64,000 bases of DNA, from NCBI GenBank assembly GCA_963800505.1, contig CAWDBL010000037.1, forward strand, positions 1 through 64,000, written 5' to 3'. The stretch is from Fodinibacter sp963800505 (GTDB taxonomy: Bacteria > Actinomycetota > Actinomycetes > Actinomycetales > Dermatophilaceae). A model generated the notes under the pieces. That model was given only the letters and a program-made list of their open reading frames with translations, had not been told where the DNA came from and made no database searches. Of this stretch, positions 1-9,270 are shown piece after piece. Positions within the stretch are counted from its first letter, which is position 1. Each line of letters begins with the position of its first letter. A program made the translations under genes and the position numbers.

Positions 1-153
1 TCTCGGCCAGGGCGAGACCCGGATCGGTGTTCTGCCGGCGGGCCGCCGTGGTGAGGCGGTGGGGGAGCACGCCGCGGGGGTCGTCTCGACCTCCAGCGCG
101 CCGCGCAGCAGGTCGGCGGTGACGCGGGTGGAGACGGGCAGGGCGGGGCTCAT
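1..153 (-). CDS. SGNH/GDSL-type hydrolase, N-terminal fragment (cut by window edge)
   Basis: Only the first 51 codons lie in the window; the gene runs leftward off the edge. The start is ATG at 153, preceded by an AAGGA ribosome-binding site (GCAAGGACACCCGC before the ATG). The N-terminus has the pattern LRGALEVE-x5-GVLPHRL, which resembles the short N-terminal segment of actinobacterial SGNH/GDSL esterases ('RGALELE...GVLPHRLP'). No catalytic block is visible because it would lie outside the window, so the family call rests on recognition of this segment only. It is divergent from the enoyl-CoA hydratase gene. Confidence 0.5.
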   Translation of the reverse strand, partial: MSPALPVSTRVTADLLRGALEVETTPAACSPTASPRRPAGRTPIRVSPWPR

Positions 154-299
154 GCGGGTGTCCTTGCTGGCGGGGTGGAAGGGGGCGGCCGGGCGGCGCC
201 TCGGCGCTCGGGCGGGATGGACAGTCTGCGAGGCCCCGCACCGGAACCAGCAAACGGGTTGCCCGACGCAGTGCCGGTGCCGTGCGGTTCGATGGGGGT

Positions 300-1070
300 A
301 TGAGCACCAGCCCCGAGAGCGCCGTCATCCTCGAGACCACCGGCACCATCGCCCGGATCACCCTCAACGCGCCGGAGCGGCTCAACGCCGTCGACCCGGC
401 CATGTGCGAGACCGTCGCCGACGCCGTGCGCGCGTTCGACGACGACCCCGCTGTGCGCGTCATCGCCCTCACCGGCGCGGGGCGCGGCTTCTGCTCGGGG
501 GCGCCACTGTCCGCCGACGGTGCGACCCAGGGGACGCTGTACGCCGGCGCCGACCTGGTGCGGGCGCTGCTGGCGTCGCGCACGCCCGTCGTGGCGCTGG
601 TCAACGGCGTGGCCGCCGGCATCGGGGTGCCGATGGCGCTGGCCTGCGACTACGTGCTGGCCTCCGACGCCGCGTCCTTCGTGCTGGCGTTCGCCCGGAT
701 CGGGCTGATGCCCGACGGTGGCTCGACGGCGCTCGTGGCGGCGTCGATCGGCCGGGCGCGGGCGTTGCGCCTGGCCCTCACCGGCGAGAAGCTGGATGCC
801 GTGACGGCCGCCGAGTGGGGGCTGGTGGCGGAGTGCGTTGCGGCAGAGCAGTTCTCGGCCCGCGCGGATGCCGTGCTCGCGGCGTTCGCCGGCGGCGCGA
901 CGCGGGCGCTCGGTGAGACCAAGGCGGCGGTCAACGCGGCATCCGTCGACGTCGAGGCGGCCCTCGCTCGTGAGGAGGCCGGCCAGATCGCGCTGATGCA
1001 CACCTCGGACTACCGCGAGGGCGTGGCGGCCTTCCTCGCCAAGCGCCCCGCGGACTTCACCGGCGCCTGA
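300..1070 (+). CDS. Enoyl-CoA hydratase/isomerase family protein
   Basis: A 256-residue crotonase-fold protein of normal family length, expected to act in the cytosol on CoA thioesters (hydration or isomerisation of enoyl-CoA in fatty-acid or amino-acid catabolism). Visible landmarks are the N-terminal RLNAV segment, the oxyanion-hole region GRGFCSGAPLS, the NGVAAGIGVPMALACDYVLA core, and FARIGLMPDGGST, where a second catalytic acid usually sits. An upstream in-frame ATG at 282 exists, but the GGGGG just before the ATG at 300 and family alignment (MSTSPESAVIL) favour 300. It stands alone, so the substrate cannot be inferred from neighbours. Confidence 0.85.
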   Translation: MSTSPESAVILETTGTIARITLNAPERLNAVDPAMCETVADAVRAFDDDPAVRVIALTGAGRGFCSGAPLSADGATQGTLYAGADLVRALLASRTPVVALVNGVAAGIGVPMALACDYVLASDAASFVLAFARIGLMPDGGSTALVAASIGRARALRLALTGEKLDAVTAAEWGLVAECVAAEQFSARADAVLAAFAGGATRALGETKAAVNAASVDVEAALAREEAGQIALMHTSDYREGVAAFLAKRPADFTGA

Positions 1071-1421
1071 TCTGGGGACACCCGGCCCACCGGATGCCGT
1101 GGCGCAGCTGTCCAGGTGCACCCGGAACCCGACGTGGGCTACCGCCCGGTAGATGGACTGATCGGTGCGCCTACTGCGCCGTAGCCGGCGCCACGTCATC
1201 AGGCCAGCGACTACGCGAGGTGAAGCGACCCGAAACCAAGCGGACCAAGGGGCATCCCACCGCGCAGCGGTCTAGGGAAGCGCGACCCAGGCGGGTGTCC
1301 CTCCGGTGACCTATTGGTCAATCCGGGGACGGTGGGGGGTCTGCATCAAGGTCGCGTCAAGAGCTGTCAGGGCGGCATCACCGGCGCCGGTGGACCGGCC
1401 CCTGGGGTGTGTCGTGAAGGC
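1071..1421. other. Intergenic region before the kdp locus
   Basis: About 350 bases with no convincing gene in any frame. It holds one copy of the palindromic repeat described at 1297-1331. The final 90 bases before kdpF presumably contain the kdp promoter and KdpE operator, but no clear motif could be assigned by eye. Confidence 0.5.
1297..1331. repeat. Palindromic dispersed repeat, single copy
   Basis: The sequence GTCCCTCCGGTGACCTATTG continuing GTCAATCCGGGGACG is an imperfect palindrome. Its reverse complement matches the units of the array at 31289-31500: GTCCC at one end, TGACCTATTGGTC in the middle and GGGACG at the other end. It is intergenic and could work as a hairpin terminator or be a REP-like element. 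Confidence 0.65.
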
Positions 1422-1508
1422 ATGTTCGAAGACCTGATCGCTGCTGCCGTGGGGCTGGGCCTCGTGGCCTACCTCCTCTACGCCCTGGTCCGCCCGGACC
1501 GGTTCTGA
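1422..1508 (+). CDS. kdpF: Potassium-transporting ATPase small subunit KdpF
   Basis: A 28-residue single-span membrane peptide (MFEDLIAAAVGLGLVAYLLY then ALVRPDRF). The length and the 'GL..YL.YALVRPD.F' ending are those of KdpF, which stabilises the KdpABC complex in the membrane. A longer in-frame reading from 1314 exists, but its extension is not KdpF-like. It lies 10 bases upstream of kdpA and begins the kdpFABCDE operon. Confidence 0.9.
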   Translation: MFEDLIAAAVGLGLVAYLLYALVRPDRF

Positions 1509-1518
1509 GGGGGCGAGC

Positions 1519-3166
1519 GTGAACTCCGCCCTCATCACCGGCGCCGCCGTGCTCACCCTGGTCGCGCTCCTCGCCCTCACCCACGTGCCGCTGGGCACCT
1601 GGATCCACCGGGTCTTCACCGACGAGCAGGACTGGCGCGTCGAGCGCGTGCTCTACCGGCTCGTCGGGGTCGATCCCCGCACCGAGCAGCGCTGGACCGG
1701 CTACGCGGTCTCCGTGGTCTCCTTCGCGGTCGTCTCGGTCGTCGGCGCTCTTCCTGCTCATCATGGTCCAGGGGTGGCTGCCCTGGGCGCTCGACCGGTC
1801 GATGGACTGGGACACCGCCCTCAACACGGCGGTCTCGTTCGTCACCAACACCAACTGGCAGTCGTATGCCGGTGAGGCCGGTGCGGGCTACACCGTCCAG
1901 GCCGCGGGGCTCACCGTCCAGAACTTCGTGTCCGCCGCCACCGGTCTGGCCGTCGCCATCGCTCTGGTCCGCGGCCTCGCCCGCCACAGCACCGACCGGA
2001 TCGGCAACTTCTGGGTCGACCTCGTGCGGGGCATCGTCCGCATCCTGCTGCCGCTGGCCGTGGTTGCCGCGATCGTGCTGCTCGTTGGCGGCGTCATCCA
2101 GAACCTCACCGACCCGACGACGATCACCACCGTCACCGGCGGTCAGCAGGTCGTCCAGGGCGGCGCGGTCGCCTCGCAGGAGGCCATCAAGGAGCTCGGC
2201 ACCAACGGCGGTGGGTTCTTCAACGCCAACTCATCCCACCCGTTCGAGAACCCGAACGCGTGGACCAACCTGTTCGAGATCTTCCTGCTGCTCGTCATCC
2301 CGTTCTCGCTGCCCTATGCCTACGGCCTGATGGTGGGTAACCGCCGCCAGGGGATGGTCGCCACAGCGACCATGGGCGGCCTGCTCGTCACCAGCATGGG
2401 CCTGGCGGCGTGGGCGGAGTACTCGGCCGCCGGCAGCGCCCTCGGCTCGATGGAGGGCAAGGAGCAGCGCTTCGGCATCGCCTGGTCGTCGGTCTTCGCC
2501 AGCGCCACCACCGGCACCTCCACCGGTGCGGTCAACTCGATGCACGACAGCTACAGCGCGCTCGGCGGCATGGTGCCGCTGTCCAACATGATGCTGGGCG
2601 AGGTCTCGCCCGGCGGTGTGGGGACGGGGCTCTACAACCTGCTGGTCTACGTCGTGCTCGCCGTGTTCATCGCCGGCCTGATGGTCGGCCGCACCCCAGA
2701 GCTACTGGGAAAGACGGTGGGGCGCAGGGAGATCACCTATGTGGCCCTGAGCGTCGTGGTCACGCCGGCGCTCGTGCTCATCGGCACCGGTCTCGCGATC
2801 GTGCTCCCGGTAGCCACAACCGGGCTGCTCAACACCGGGCCGCACGGCCTCAGCGAGATGATGTACGCCTACACGTCGGCCTCGAACAACAACGGCTCGG
2901 CCTTCGCCGGGCTCACCGCCGACCAGCCGTTCCTCAACCTCACCCTGGCGTTGTGCATGTTCGCCGGTCGGTTCGTCACGATCGTGCTCGTGCTCGCCCT
3001 CGGCGGAGCCTTCGCCGCACAGCGCAAGCGCCCCGTCACCGCCGGCACGATGCCGACCGACACCCCCCTGTTCACCGTCCTGCTCGCCGGCACCGTCGTG
3101 GTCGTCGCCGGGCTCACCTTCTTCCCGGCCCTCGCACTCGGGCCGATCGCGGAGGCCCTGTCATGA
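1519..3166 (+). CDS. kdpA: Potassium-transporting ATPase subunit KdpA, interrupted by a one-base frameshift
   Basis: This is the channel-like K+ binding and translocating subunit, normally about 550 residues in one frame. Residues 1 to about 75 are read from ATG 1519; the rest continues in the next frame from about 1745. Removing one G of the GG at 1744-1745 restores the continuous reading VSVV-ALFLLIMVQGWLP. All four selectivity-filter loops are present: TNTNWQSYAGE, LGTNGGGFFNANSSHPFENP, MHDSYSALGGMVPL and TSASNNNGSAFAGL. The stop overlaps the kdpB start (ATGA). Taken literally, the gene would make only a truncated product; an assembly error is an equally good explanation. Confidence 0.9.
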
Positions 3167-5205
3167 CTGCTGCTGCTCCCTTGATCCGCACCGGCTGGGA
3201 CGCCCTGCCCCAAGCCTTCGCGAAGCTGGACCCCCGGCACACCGTCCGCTCACCGGTCATCTTCGTGGTCTGGGTCGGCTCGGTGCTGACCACTGTGCTG
3301 GCCGCCCTCGACCCGTCGGTGTTCTCGATCTCCGTCGCGGTGTGGCTCTGGGCCACCGTCCTCTTCGCGAACCTCGCCGAGGCCGTCGCCGAGGGCCGCG
3401 GAAAGGCCCAGGCCGAGACCCTGCGCAAGACGCGCACCGAGACCACGGCCCGCCGCCTGCGCGAGGACGGCACCGAGGAGCAGGTGCGCGGCACCGAGCT
3501 GCACCTCGGCGACCTCGTGGTCGTCGGGGCCGGCCAGGTCATCCCGGGTGACGGCGATGTCGTCGAGGGAGTCGCGACCGTCGACGAGTCGGCGATCACC
3601 GGCGAGTCGGCACCCGTCATCCGCGAGTCCGGGGGCGACCGCTGCGCCGTCACCGGCGGCACGACCGTGCTCTCGGACCGGATCGTCGTGAAGGTGACCA
3701 GCAAGCCGGGTGAGACCTTCATCGACCGGATGATCGCGCTCGTCGAGGGTGCTGCCCGCCAGAAGACGCCCAACGAGATCGCCCTCACCATCCTGCTGAC
3801 GACCCTGACCCTGATCTTCATGTTCGCTGTCGGCGCCATCCAGCCGATGGCGATCTACTCGGGCTCGCGCCTGTCCCTGGTCGTGCTCGTGGCCCTGCTC
3901 GTCTGCCTCATCCCCACGACCATCGGCGCCCTGCTGTCGGCCATCGGCATCGCCGGCATGGACCGCCTCGTGCAGCACAACGTGCTCGCCATGTCCGGCC
4001 GAGCCGTGGAGGCCGCCGGCGACGTCAGCACCCTGCTGCTCGACAAGACCGGCACCATCACCTTCGGCAACCGGCAGGCGAGCGACGTCGTGCCCGTTGA
4101 GGACGCGAACCGCGAGGAGCTGCTCCTCGCGGCCTACCTCTCCTCGCTCGCCGATGAGACGCCCGAGGGCCGCTCCATCGTCGAGCACGCCCTCGCAGAG
4201 GGCGTCGACCCCGCCATCCGCTCGTTCGCCGCGCTGCGGCAGTCCGGCGCCGAGTTCGTGCCGTTCTCCGCCTCGACCCGGATGTCGGGCGTCGACCTGC
4301 CCGACGGCACGTCGGTGCGCAAGGGCGCCGGCTCCGCCGTCGCCGCGTGGGTCGAGTCATCCGGCGGGCACGTCGCCCACGACCTGCACTACGCGGTGGA
4401 CGGCATCAGCGCCACCGGCGGCACCCCGCTCGTCGTGGCGATCTCGGAGCCGGGAGGCCCCGCGCGCACCCTGGGCGTGGTCCACCTCAAGGACATCGTC
4501 AAGCCCGGCATGCGCGAGCGCTTCGACCAGCTTCGCTCGATGGGCATCCGCACCGTGATGATCACCGGAGACAACCCACGCACCGCCAAGGCGATCGCCG
4601 AAGAGGCAGGCGTCGACGACTTCCTCGCCGAGGCGACCCCCGAGGACAAGATGGCCCTGATCAAGGCCGAGCAGGAGGGCGGCAACCTGGTCGCGATGAC
4701 GGGGGACGGCACCAACGACGCCCCGGCGCTGGCCCAGGCCGACGTGGGCGTCGCGATGAACACCGGCACGTCGGCGGCCAAGGAGGCCGGCAACATGGTC
4801 GACCTCGACAGCGACCCGACCAAGCTCATCGACGTCGTGGCCATCGGTAAGCAGCTGCTCATCACCCGTGGCGCGCTGACGACCTTCTCGATCTCCAACG
4901 ACGTCGCGAAGTACTTCGCGATCATCCCGGCCATGTTCGTCGGGATCTTCCCCGGCCTGGACCGGCTCAACGTCATGGGGCTGTCCAGCCCCGACTCGGC
5001 CATCCTGTCGGCGGTCATCTTCAACGCGCTCATCATCGTCGCGCTCATCCCGCTGTCGCTGCGCGGCGTGAAGTACCGCCCGGTCTCCGCGCACCAGATG
5101 CTGCGCCGCAATCTGCTCGTCTACGGGCTGGGTGGGCTCGTGGCGCCGTTCGTCGGCATCAAGCTCATCGACCTCGTCGTCTCCCTCCTCCCCGGACTCA
5201 GGTGA
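3163..5205 (+). CDS. kdpB: Potassium-transporting ATPase ATP-binding subunit KdpB
   Basis: A P-type ATPase catalytic subunit of 680 residues, the usual KdpB length, which hydrolyses ATP to drive K+ uptake through KdpA. It has the actuator motif AITGES, the phosphorylation site LLLDKTGTITFGN (Asp about 294), the hinge MITGDNPRTAKAIA and MTGDGTNDAPALAQADVGVAM. The start ATG at 3163 overlaps the kdpA stop by 4 bases; an open frame back to 2410 is only the shadow of kdpA. It is translationally coupled to kdpA and kdpC. Confidence 0.97.
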   Translation: MTAAAPLIRTGWDALPQAFAKLDPRHTVRSPVIFVVWVGSVLTTVLAALDPSVFSISVAVWLWATVLFANLAEAVAEGRGKAQAETLRKTRTETTARRLREDGTEEQVRGTELHLGDLVVVGAGQVIPGDGDVVEGVATVDESAITGESAPVIRESGGDRCAVTGGTTVLSDRIVVKVTSKPGETFIDRMIALVEGAARQKTPNEIALTILLTTLTLIFMFAVGAIQPMAIYSGSRLSLVVLVALLVCLIPTTIGALLSAIGIAGMDRLVQHNVLAMSGRAVEAAGDVSTLLLDKTGTITFGNRQASDVVPVEDANREELLLAAYLSSLADETPEGRSIVEHALAEGVDPAIRSFAALRQSGAEFVPFSASTRMSGVDLPDGTSVRKGAGSAVAAWVESSGGHVAHDLHYAVDGISATGGTPLVVAISEPGGPARTLGVVHLKDIVKPGMRERFDQLRSMGIRTVMITGDNPRTAKAIAEEAGVDDFLAEATPEDKMALIKAEQEGGNLVAMTGDGTNDAPALAQADVGVAMNTGTSAAKEAGNMVDLDSDPTKLIDVVAIGKQLLITRGALTTFSISNDVAKYFAIIPAMFVGIFPGLDRLNVMGLSSPDSAILSAVIFNALIIVALIPLSLRGVKYRPVSAHQMLRRNLLVYGLGGLVAPFVGIKLIDLVVSLLPGLR

Positions 5206-5795
5206 TTCCCGTGGCCATCGCCCGCCAGCTCTCCGCCGCGCTCAAGGCGCTGCTCGTCCTCACCCTCCTGCTCGGTGTCATCTACCCCGCCACCGTCCTC
5301 GCCGTGGGCCTCGTCGCCCCTGGCCAGGCCAACGGCTCGCTCATCGAGGTCGACGGCAAGGTCGTCGGCTCGCGCCTGCTCGGCCAGGCCGCCGACGGGC
5401 CGCAGTGGTTCCAGGCCCGGCCGTCGGTGTCCGACCACAGCGGCGACAGCAGCGGTGGGTCCAACCTCGGCCCGGATGCCGCGGAGCTCGCCACCGCGGT
5501 GGCCCAGCGGGAGGCGGCCCTGCGCGCGGCCAACCCCGACGCGCCGGCGACGATCCCGCCCGACGCGCTCACGGCATCCGCCAGCGGCCTGGACCCGCAC
5601 ATCTCACCGGCCTACGCCGCCTACCAGGTGCCGCGGGTGGCGAAGGCCCGCGGGATGGGCGTGGAGCAGGTGCAACGGTTGGTGGCCGTGCACACGGATC
5701 ACGCTGTGCTGGGCTACCTCGGCCAGGACCGAGTGAACGTCACCGAGCTCAACGTCGCTCTCGAGGCCGGCGACGCCGCCACCGGCAGTCAGTGA
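5202..5795 (+). CDS. kdpC: Potassium-transporting ATPase subunit KdpC
   Basis: A 197-residue subunit with one N-terminal membrane span (LKALLVLTLLLGVIYPATVL) and a periplasm-facing domain. It contains the family landmarks GSRLLGQ, PQWFQARPS, GGSNLGP, ASGLDPHISP and the terminal VNVTELN. KdpC links KdpA and KdpB and raises ATP affinity. The GTG at 5202 overlaps the kdpB stop; a second GTG at 5211 is also possible. Confidence 0.95.
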   Translation: MIPVAIARQLSAALKALLVLTLLLGVIYPATVLAVGLVAPGQANGSLIEVDGKVVGSRLLGQAADGPQWFQARPSVSDHSGDSSGGSNLGPDAAELATAVAQREAALRAANPDAPATIPPDALTASASGLDPHISPAYAAYQVPRVAKARGMGVEQVQRLVAVHTDHAVLGYLGQDRVNVTELNVALEAGDAATGSQ

Positions 5796-5805
5796 GAATG
5801 AGCCC

Positions 5806-8334
5806 ATGGCACGCGGCCGACTTCGCATCTACCTCGGGGCCGCCCCCGGAGTGGGCAAGACCGTCGCCATGCTCGACGAGGGACGCCGCCGGATGGCGCG
5901 CGGCACCGACGTCGTCGTCGGCCTGGTGGAGACGCACGATCGCGAGCACACCGCGGAGATGGTCGAGGGCTTGGAGGTGCTGCCCCGTGCCCGGCTCGAG
6001 CACCGGGGCGCGAGCTTCGAGGAGATGGACCTCGACGGGCTGCTGACCCGGTGCCCGAGCGTGGCCCTGGTCGACGAGCTCGCCCACACCAACGTGCCGG
6101 GGTCGCGCCACGAGAAGCGCTGGCAGGACATCGACGAGCTGCTGGATGCCGGGATCGACGTGGTCTCGACGGTCAACATCCAGCACCTCGAGTCGCTCAA
6201 CGACGTCGTTGGGTCGATCACCGGCGTGGTGCAACGGGAGACGGTGCCCGACGAGGTGGTGCGCCGCGCCGACCAGATCGAGCTGGTCGACATGTCGCCA
6301 GAGGCGCTGCGCCGGCGGATGGCCCACGGCAACATCTACAAGGCGGAGAAGGTCGACGCCGCGCTCGCGAACTACTTCCGGGTCGGCAACCTGTCGGCCC
6401 TGCGCGAGCTGGCCCTGCTCTGGCTCGCCGACCGGGTCGAGGAGGGGCTGGGGCGCTACCGCGCCGACCACGGCATCGACTCGACCTGGCCGACGCGGGA
6501 GCGGGTCGTCGTCGCGCTCTCCGGTGGCCCCGAGGGTGAGACGTTGCTGCGGCGTGGGGCGCGAATCGCCTCGCGCGGCGCGGGCGGGGAGCTGATCGCC
6601 CTCCATGTGGCGAGGTCCGACGGCCTGAGCGGGCCACCGCTACCCACCCTGGCGACGCTGCGCCGCCTCACCGACGAGCTGGGCGGCTCGTGGCACACGG
6701 TCACCGGGGAGGACCCGGCCGAGGCCATCCTCGACGTCGCTCGCGGCGTGAACGCCTCGCAGGTCGTCATCGGCAGCACCCGCCGTCCACGGTGGCGCAC
6801 CCTCGCGGTGCCGAGCACCACGGAGGAGGTCATCACCCACTCCGGTGACATCGACGTGCACGTCGTGACCCACTCCTTCGCCGCTGGTCGTGGCTGGCGG
6901 GTGCCTCAGGCGGCCCTGCCGCGCAGACGAGTTCGGATGGGCTACGTCGTCGCGCTCATCGCGCCCGTCGCGCTCACCGGCCTGCTCGTCCTGCTGCCGG
7001 AGGACCCCGGACTCCCCCTCACCGTGCCCCTCTACCTGCTGATCACCGTGCTCGTCGCCCTGCTCGGCGGCATCGGACCGGCGCTCGTCGGTGCCGTGTC
7101 GAGCTCGTTCCTGCTCAACTGGTTCTTCACCCAACCCGTCGGCACCCTCACGATCTCGCAGCCCGAGAACGCCGTCGCGCTCGTCGTGTTCGTCCTCGTC
7201 GCCATCGTCGTCGCCTTCGTCGTGCACACGAGCGCCCGGCGGGCCGAGCGGGCCGTGGCGGCGCAGCGCGAGTCCGCGGCCCTGGCGGAGCTGACCCACA
7301 CCCTGCTCGGCTCGACCGACCAGATGACCGTGCTCCTCGCCCATGCCGTCGACATGTTCGGGGCTCGCCAGGCCCGGGTCGTGCGCCGGGCGACCGCCGA
7401 CGCGCCGGCGGAGGTCGTGGCGCAGGGCGAGGCGGCGGGCCCTCCGAGCGTGGCGGGGACAACGGCATCCGAGGTGGACGTGGAGAGCCACGCCACCGCC
7501 GACGACGAGCACGACCTCGTCCTCGTCGGGGTACAGGTGCCTGCCGACAAGCAGCGGCTCCTCGTTGCCTTCGCCGCCCACGTCGGGGCCATCCTCCAGC
7601 GGCGCGCGCTCCAGCGGGCCGCCGGCGAGGCCGCGGTGCTGGCCCGCGACAGCTCGGCCCGCACCGCGCTGCTCTCGGCCGTCTCGCACGACCTGCGCAC
7701 CCCGCTGGCCGGCATCAAGGCCGCGATCGGAAGCCTGCGCTCGAGCGAGGTGACCTTCTCGCCGGAGGACGAGGCCGAGCTCGAGGCCGCCATCGAGGAC
7801 TCCGCCGACCGGCTCGACGCGCTCATCGGCAACCTGCTCGACATGTCGCGGTTGCAGGCCGGGGCGCTGGTCGCCGCACCGCGCCCGGTCGACCTCGGCG
7901 AGGTGGTGCCGGCGGCGGTCGCCGCGGTGACCGAGCCCGACCGGGTCGACTGGAGCCTCGACCCTGCGGCCCGGGTCGTCGTCGCCGACCCCGGCCTGCT
8001 CGACCGGGTGCTCGGCAACGTGGTCGAGAACGCGCTGTGCCACCAGCCGCCGCCCGGCCGGGTGAGGGTGTCGACGAGCGGGCTCGGCGGGCGCACCCAG
8101 GTGCGGGTCGTCGACAGCGGCCTGGGGGTGCCCGAGGGGGCCCGCGAGCAGATCTTCCTCCCCTTCCAGCGCCACGGGGACGCGCCCGCTGGCGACGGCG
8201 TCGGGCTGGGCCTGGCGGTTGCGCGCGGGCTCGCCGAGGCGATGGGCGGGGAGGTGTCGGCGGAGGAGACCCCCGGCGGAGGGCTCACCATGGTCATCGA
8301 GCTGCCCAGCGCCGAGGAGGACCCCCATGGTTGA
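5806..8334 (+). CDS. kdpD: Osmosensitive K+ channel sensor histidine kinase KdpD
   Basis: An 842-residue sensor kinase for K+ limitation and turgor. The N-terminal KdpD domain carries a Walker A motif (GAAPGVGKT, residues 11-19) and a conserved LAHTNVPGSRHEKRWQD block, followed by a universal-stress-like domain (about 225-360). Four closely spaced membrane segments follow at about 380-475, then a GAF-like linker. The DHp motif SHDLRTPL has His about 628, and the ATPase domain shows N-box VVENAL and G-box GLGLAVARGLAEAMGG. It starts 10 bases after kdpC and overlaps kdpE, so it is co-transcribed with the pump. Confidence 0.95.
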   Translation: MARGRLRIYLGAAPGVGKTVAMLDEGRRRMARGTDVVVGLVETHDREHTAEMVEGLEVLPRARLEHRGASFEEMDLDGLLTRCPSVALVDELAHTNVPGSRHEKRWQDIDELLDAGIDVVSTVNIQHLESLNDVVGSITGVVQRETVPDEVVRRADQIELVDMSPEALRRRMAHGNIYKAEKVDAALANYFRVGNLSALRELALLWLADRVEEGLGRYRADHGIDSTWPTRERVVVALSGGPEGETLLRRGARIASRGAGGELIALHVARSDGLSGPPLPTLATLRRLTDELGGSWHTVTGEDPAEAILDVARGVNASQVVIGSTRRPRWRTLAVPSTTEEVITHSGDIDVHVVTHSFAAGRGWRVPQAALPRRRVRMGYVVALIAPVALTGLLVLLPEDPGLPLTVPLYLLITVLVALLGGIGPALVGAVSSSFLLNWFFTQPVGTLTISQPENAVALVVFVLVAIVVAFVVHTSARRAERAVAAQRESAALAELTHTLLGSTDQMTVLLAHAVDMFGARQARVVRRATADAPAEVVAQGEAAGPPSVAGTTASEVDVESHATADDEHDLVLVGVQVPADKQRLLVAFAAHVGAILQRRALQRAAGEAAVLARDSSARTALLSAVSHDLRTPLAGIKAAIGSLRSSEVTFSPEDEAELEAAIEDSADRLDALIGNLLDMSRLQAGALVAAPRPVDLGEVVPAAVAAVTEPDRVDWSLDPAARVVVADPGLLDRVLGNVVENALCHQPPPGRVRVSTSGLGGRTQVRVVDSGLGVPEGAREQIFLPFQRHGDAPAGDGVGLGLAVARGLAEAMGGEVSAEETPGGGLTMVIELPSAEEDPHG

Positions 8335-9016
8335 GCGCGTGCTCGTGGTCGACGACGACGAGACGATCCGCCGCACGCTGCGGATCAACCTGCGGGCGCG
8401 GGGCTACGAGGTCGAGGTGGTCGGCTCGGGGCGCGACGCCCTGTCGACCCTGGAGGACGCCCCGCCCGACCTGGTCATCCTCGACCTCGGCCTGCCCGAC
8501 GTCGACGGCGTCGAGGTGCTGCGCCGGCTACGGCGCACCTCGCGGGTGCCGGTGGTGGTGCTGTCGGCGCGGCACCAGTCCGACGACAAGGTCGAGGCGC
8601 TCGACGAGGGCGCCGACGACTACGTCACCAAGCCGTTCGGGATGGACGAGCTGATGGCGCGGGTGCGCTCGGCGCTGCGCCGCGGGGGTGGCGACGGCGA
8701 TGCGCTCGCGGCCATCCCACCCGTCGTGACCGAGGCGTTCGCCCTCGACTTCGGCACCCTCACCGCCACCCACCGCGGGGATGCCGTGCACCTCACGCCG
8801 ACCGAGTGGCGGCTGATCGGTGAGCTCGCGAAGCACCGCGGGCGGGTCGTCACCCAGGCCGACCTGCTCAAGGCGGTGTGGGGGCCCGGCTACGGCCGCG
8901 AGTCGAACTACCTTCGCGTGTACGGAAACCAGCTGCGGCGCAAGCTCGAGGGCGACCCGTCCCGACCGAGGCACATCCTCACCGAGCCGGGGATCGGCTA
9001 CCGCCTGATCGAGTGA
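8327..9016 (+). CDS. kdpE: KDP operon response regulator KdpE
   Basis: A 229-residue OmpR-family regulator. The receiver domain has the acidic cluster VDDDE, phospho-acceptor Asp about 53 (VILDLGLPDVDG), the LSAR switch residue region and the TKPF lysine. The C-terminal winged helix reads LTPTEWRLIGELAKHRGRVV through SNYLRVYGNQLRRKLE and ends GIGYRL, as in KdpE. The ATG at 8327 overlaps the kdpD stop by 8 bases. It is expected to activate kdpFABC when phosphorylated by KdpD. Confidence 0.95.
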   Translation: MVERVLVVDDDETIRRTLRINLRARGYEVEVVGSGRDALSTLEDAPPDLVILDLGLPDVDGVEVLRRLRRTSRVPVVVLSARHQSDDKVEALDEGADDYVTKPFGMDELMARVRSALRRGGGDGDALAAIPPVVTEAFALDFGTLTATHRGDAVHLTPTEWRLIGELAKHRGRVVTQADLLKAVWGPGYGRESNYLRVYGNQLRRKLEGDPSRPRHILTEPGIGYRLIE

Positions 9017-9033
9017 CCCCGCCCCCCTTTTCT

Positions 9034-9107
9034 CGACTTCGTGCGGTTTACACACGGTTCTCGCACGCCCGAAGCTGCGAGAACCGTGTGCAAGTCGCAC
9101 GAAGTCG
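9034..9107. repeat. Long hairpin with 32-base arms after kdpE
   Basis: The left arm 9034-9065 and right arm 9076-9107 are reverse complements at 29 of 32 positions, with a 10-base loop. The arms begin CGACTTCGTGCG and end GGTTCTCGCA. It lies 17 bases after the kdpE stop, so it may terminate the operon, but its length and near-perfection are more like a REP-type or mini-transposon palindrome. No second copy was seen in this window. Confidence 0.8.
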
Positions 9108-9231
9108 GGTTCTGGGGCCGGCTCGGCAGTGGGGGTGACGCAACCCTCGACGGCCCGGTTCGGTCGACGGGATACCCCCACGAGCCCTCGGGTATGGGGA
9201 CAGCTTGTGATCCCCGACAGCAGGAGAACTC

Positions 9232-9270
9232 GTGACCGACCCCATCGCCCGACCCGGCGGCGCACGATGA
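9232..9270 (+). CDS. Possible 12-codon upstream open reading frame
   Basis: A GTG at 9232 has a strong AGGAG site 6-7 bases upstream and is followed by 11 sense codons (TDPIARPGGAR). Its TGA at 9268 overlaps the ATG of the next gene (ATGA). It may be a translational-coupling minigene. Alternatively it is the true N-terminus of the GntA-like protein displaced by another one-base indel, since the surrounding genes contain several. Confidence 0.3.
   Translation: MTDPIARPGGAR

Noticed and set aside
150..1199. A 349-residue minus-strand frame opposite the enoyl-CoA hydratase
   Set aside because: Typical high-GC shadow: low-complexity Arg/Gly/His-rich translation without any motif.
2410..3162. 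Long N-terminal extension of the kdpB reading frame
   Set aside because: It is the out-of-frame shadow of kdpA; KdpB family proteins start at the ATG at 3163, which overlaps the kdpA stop.
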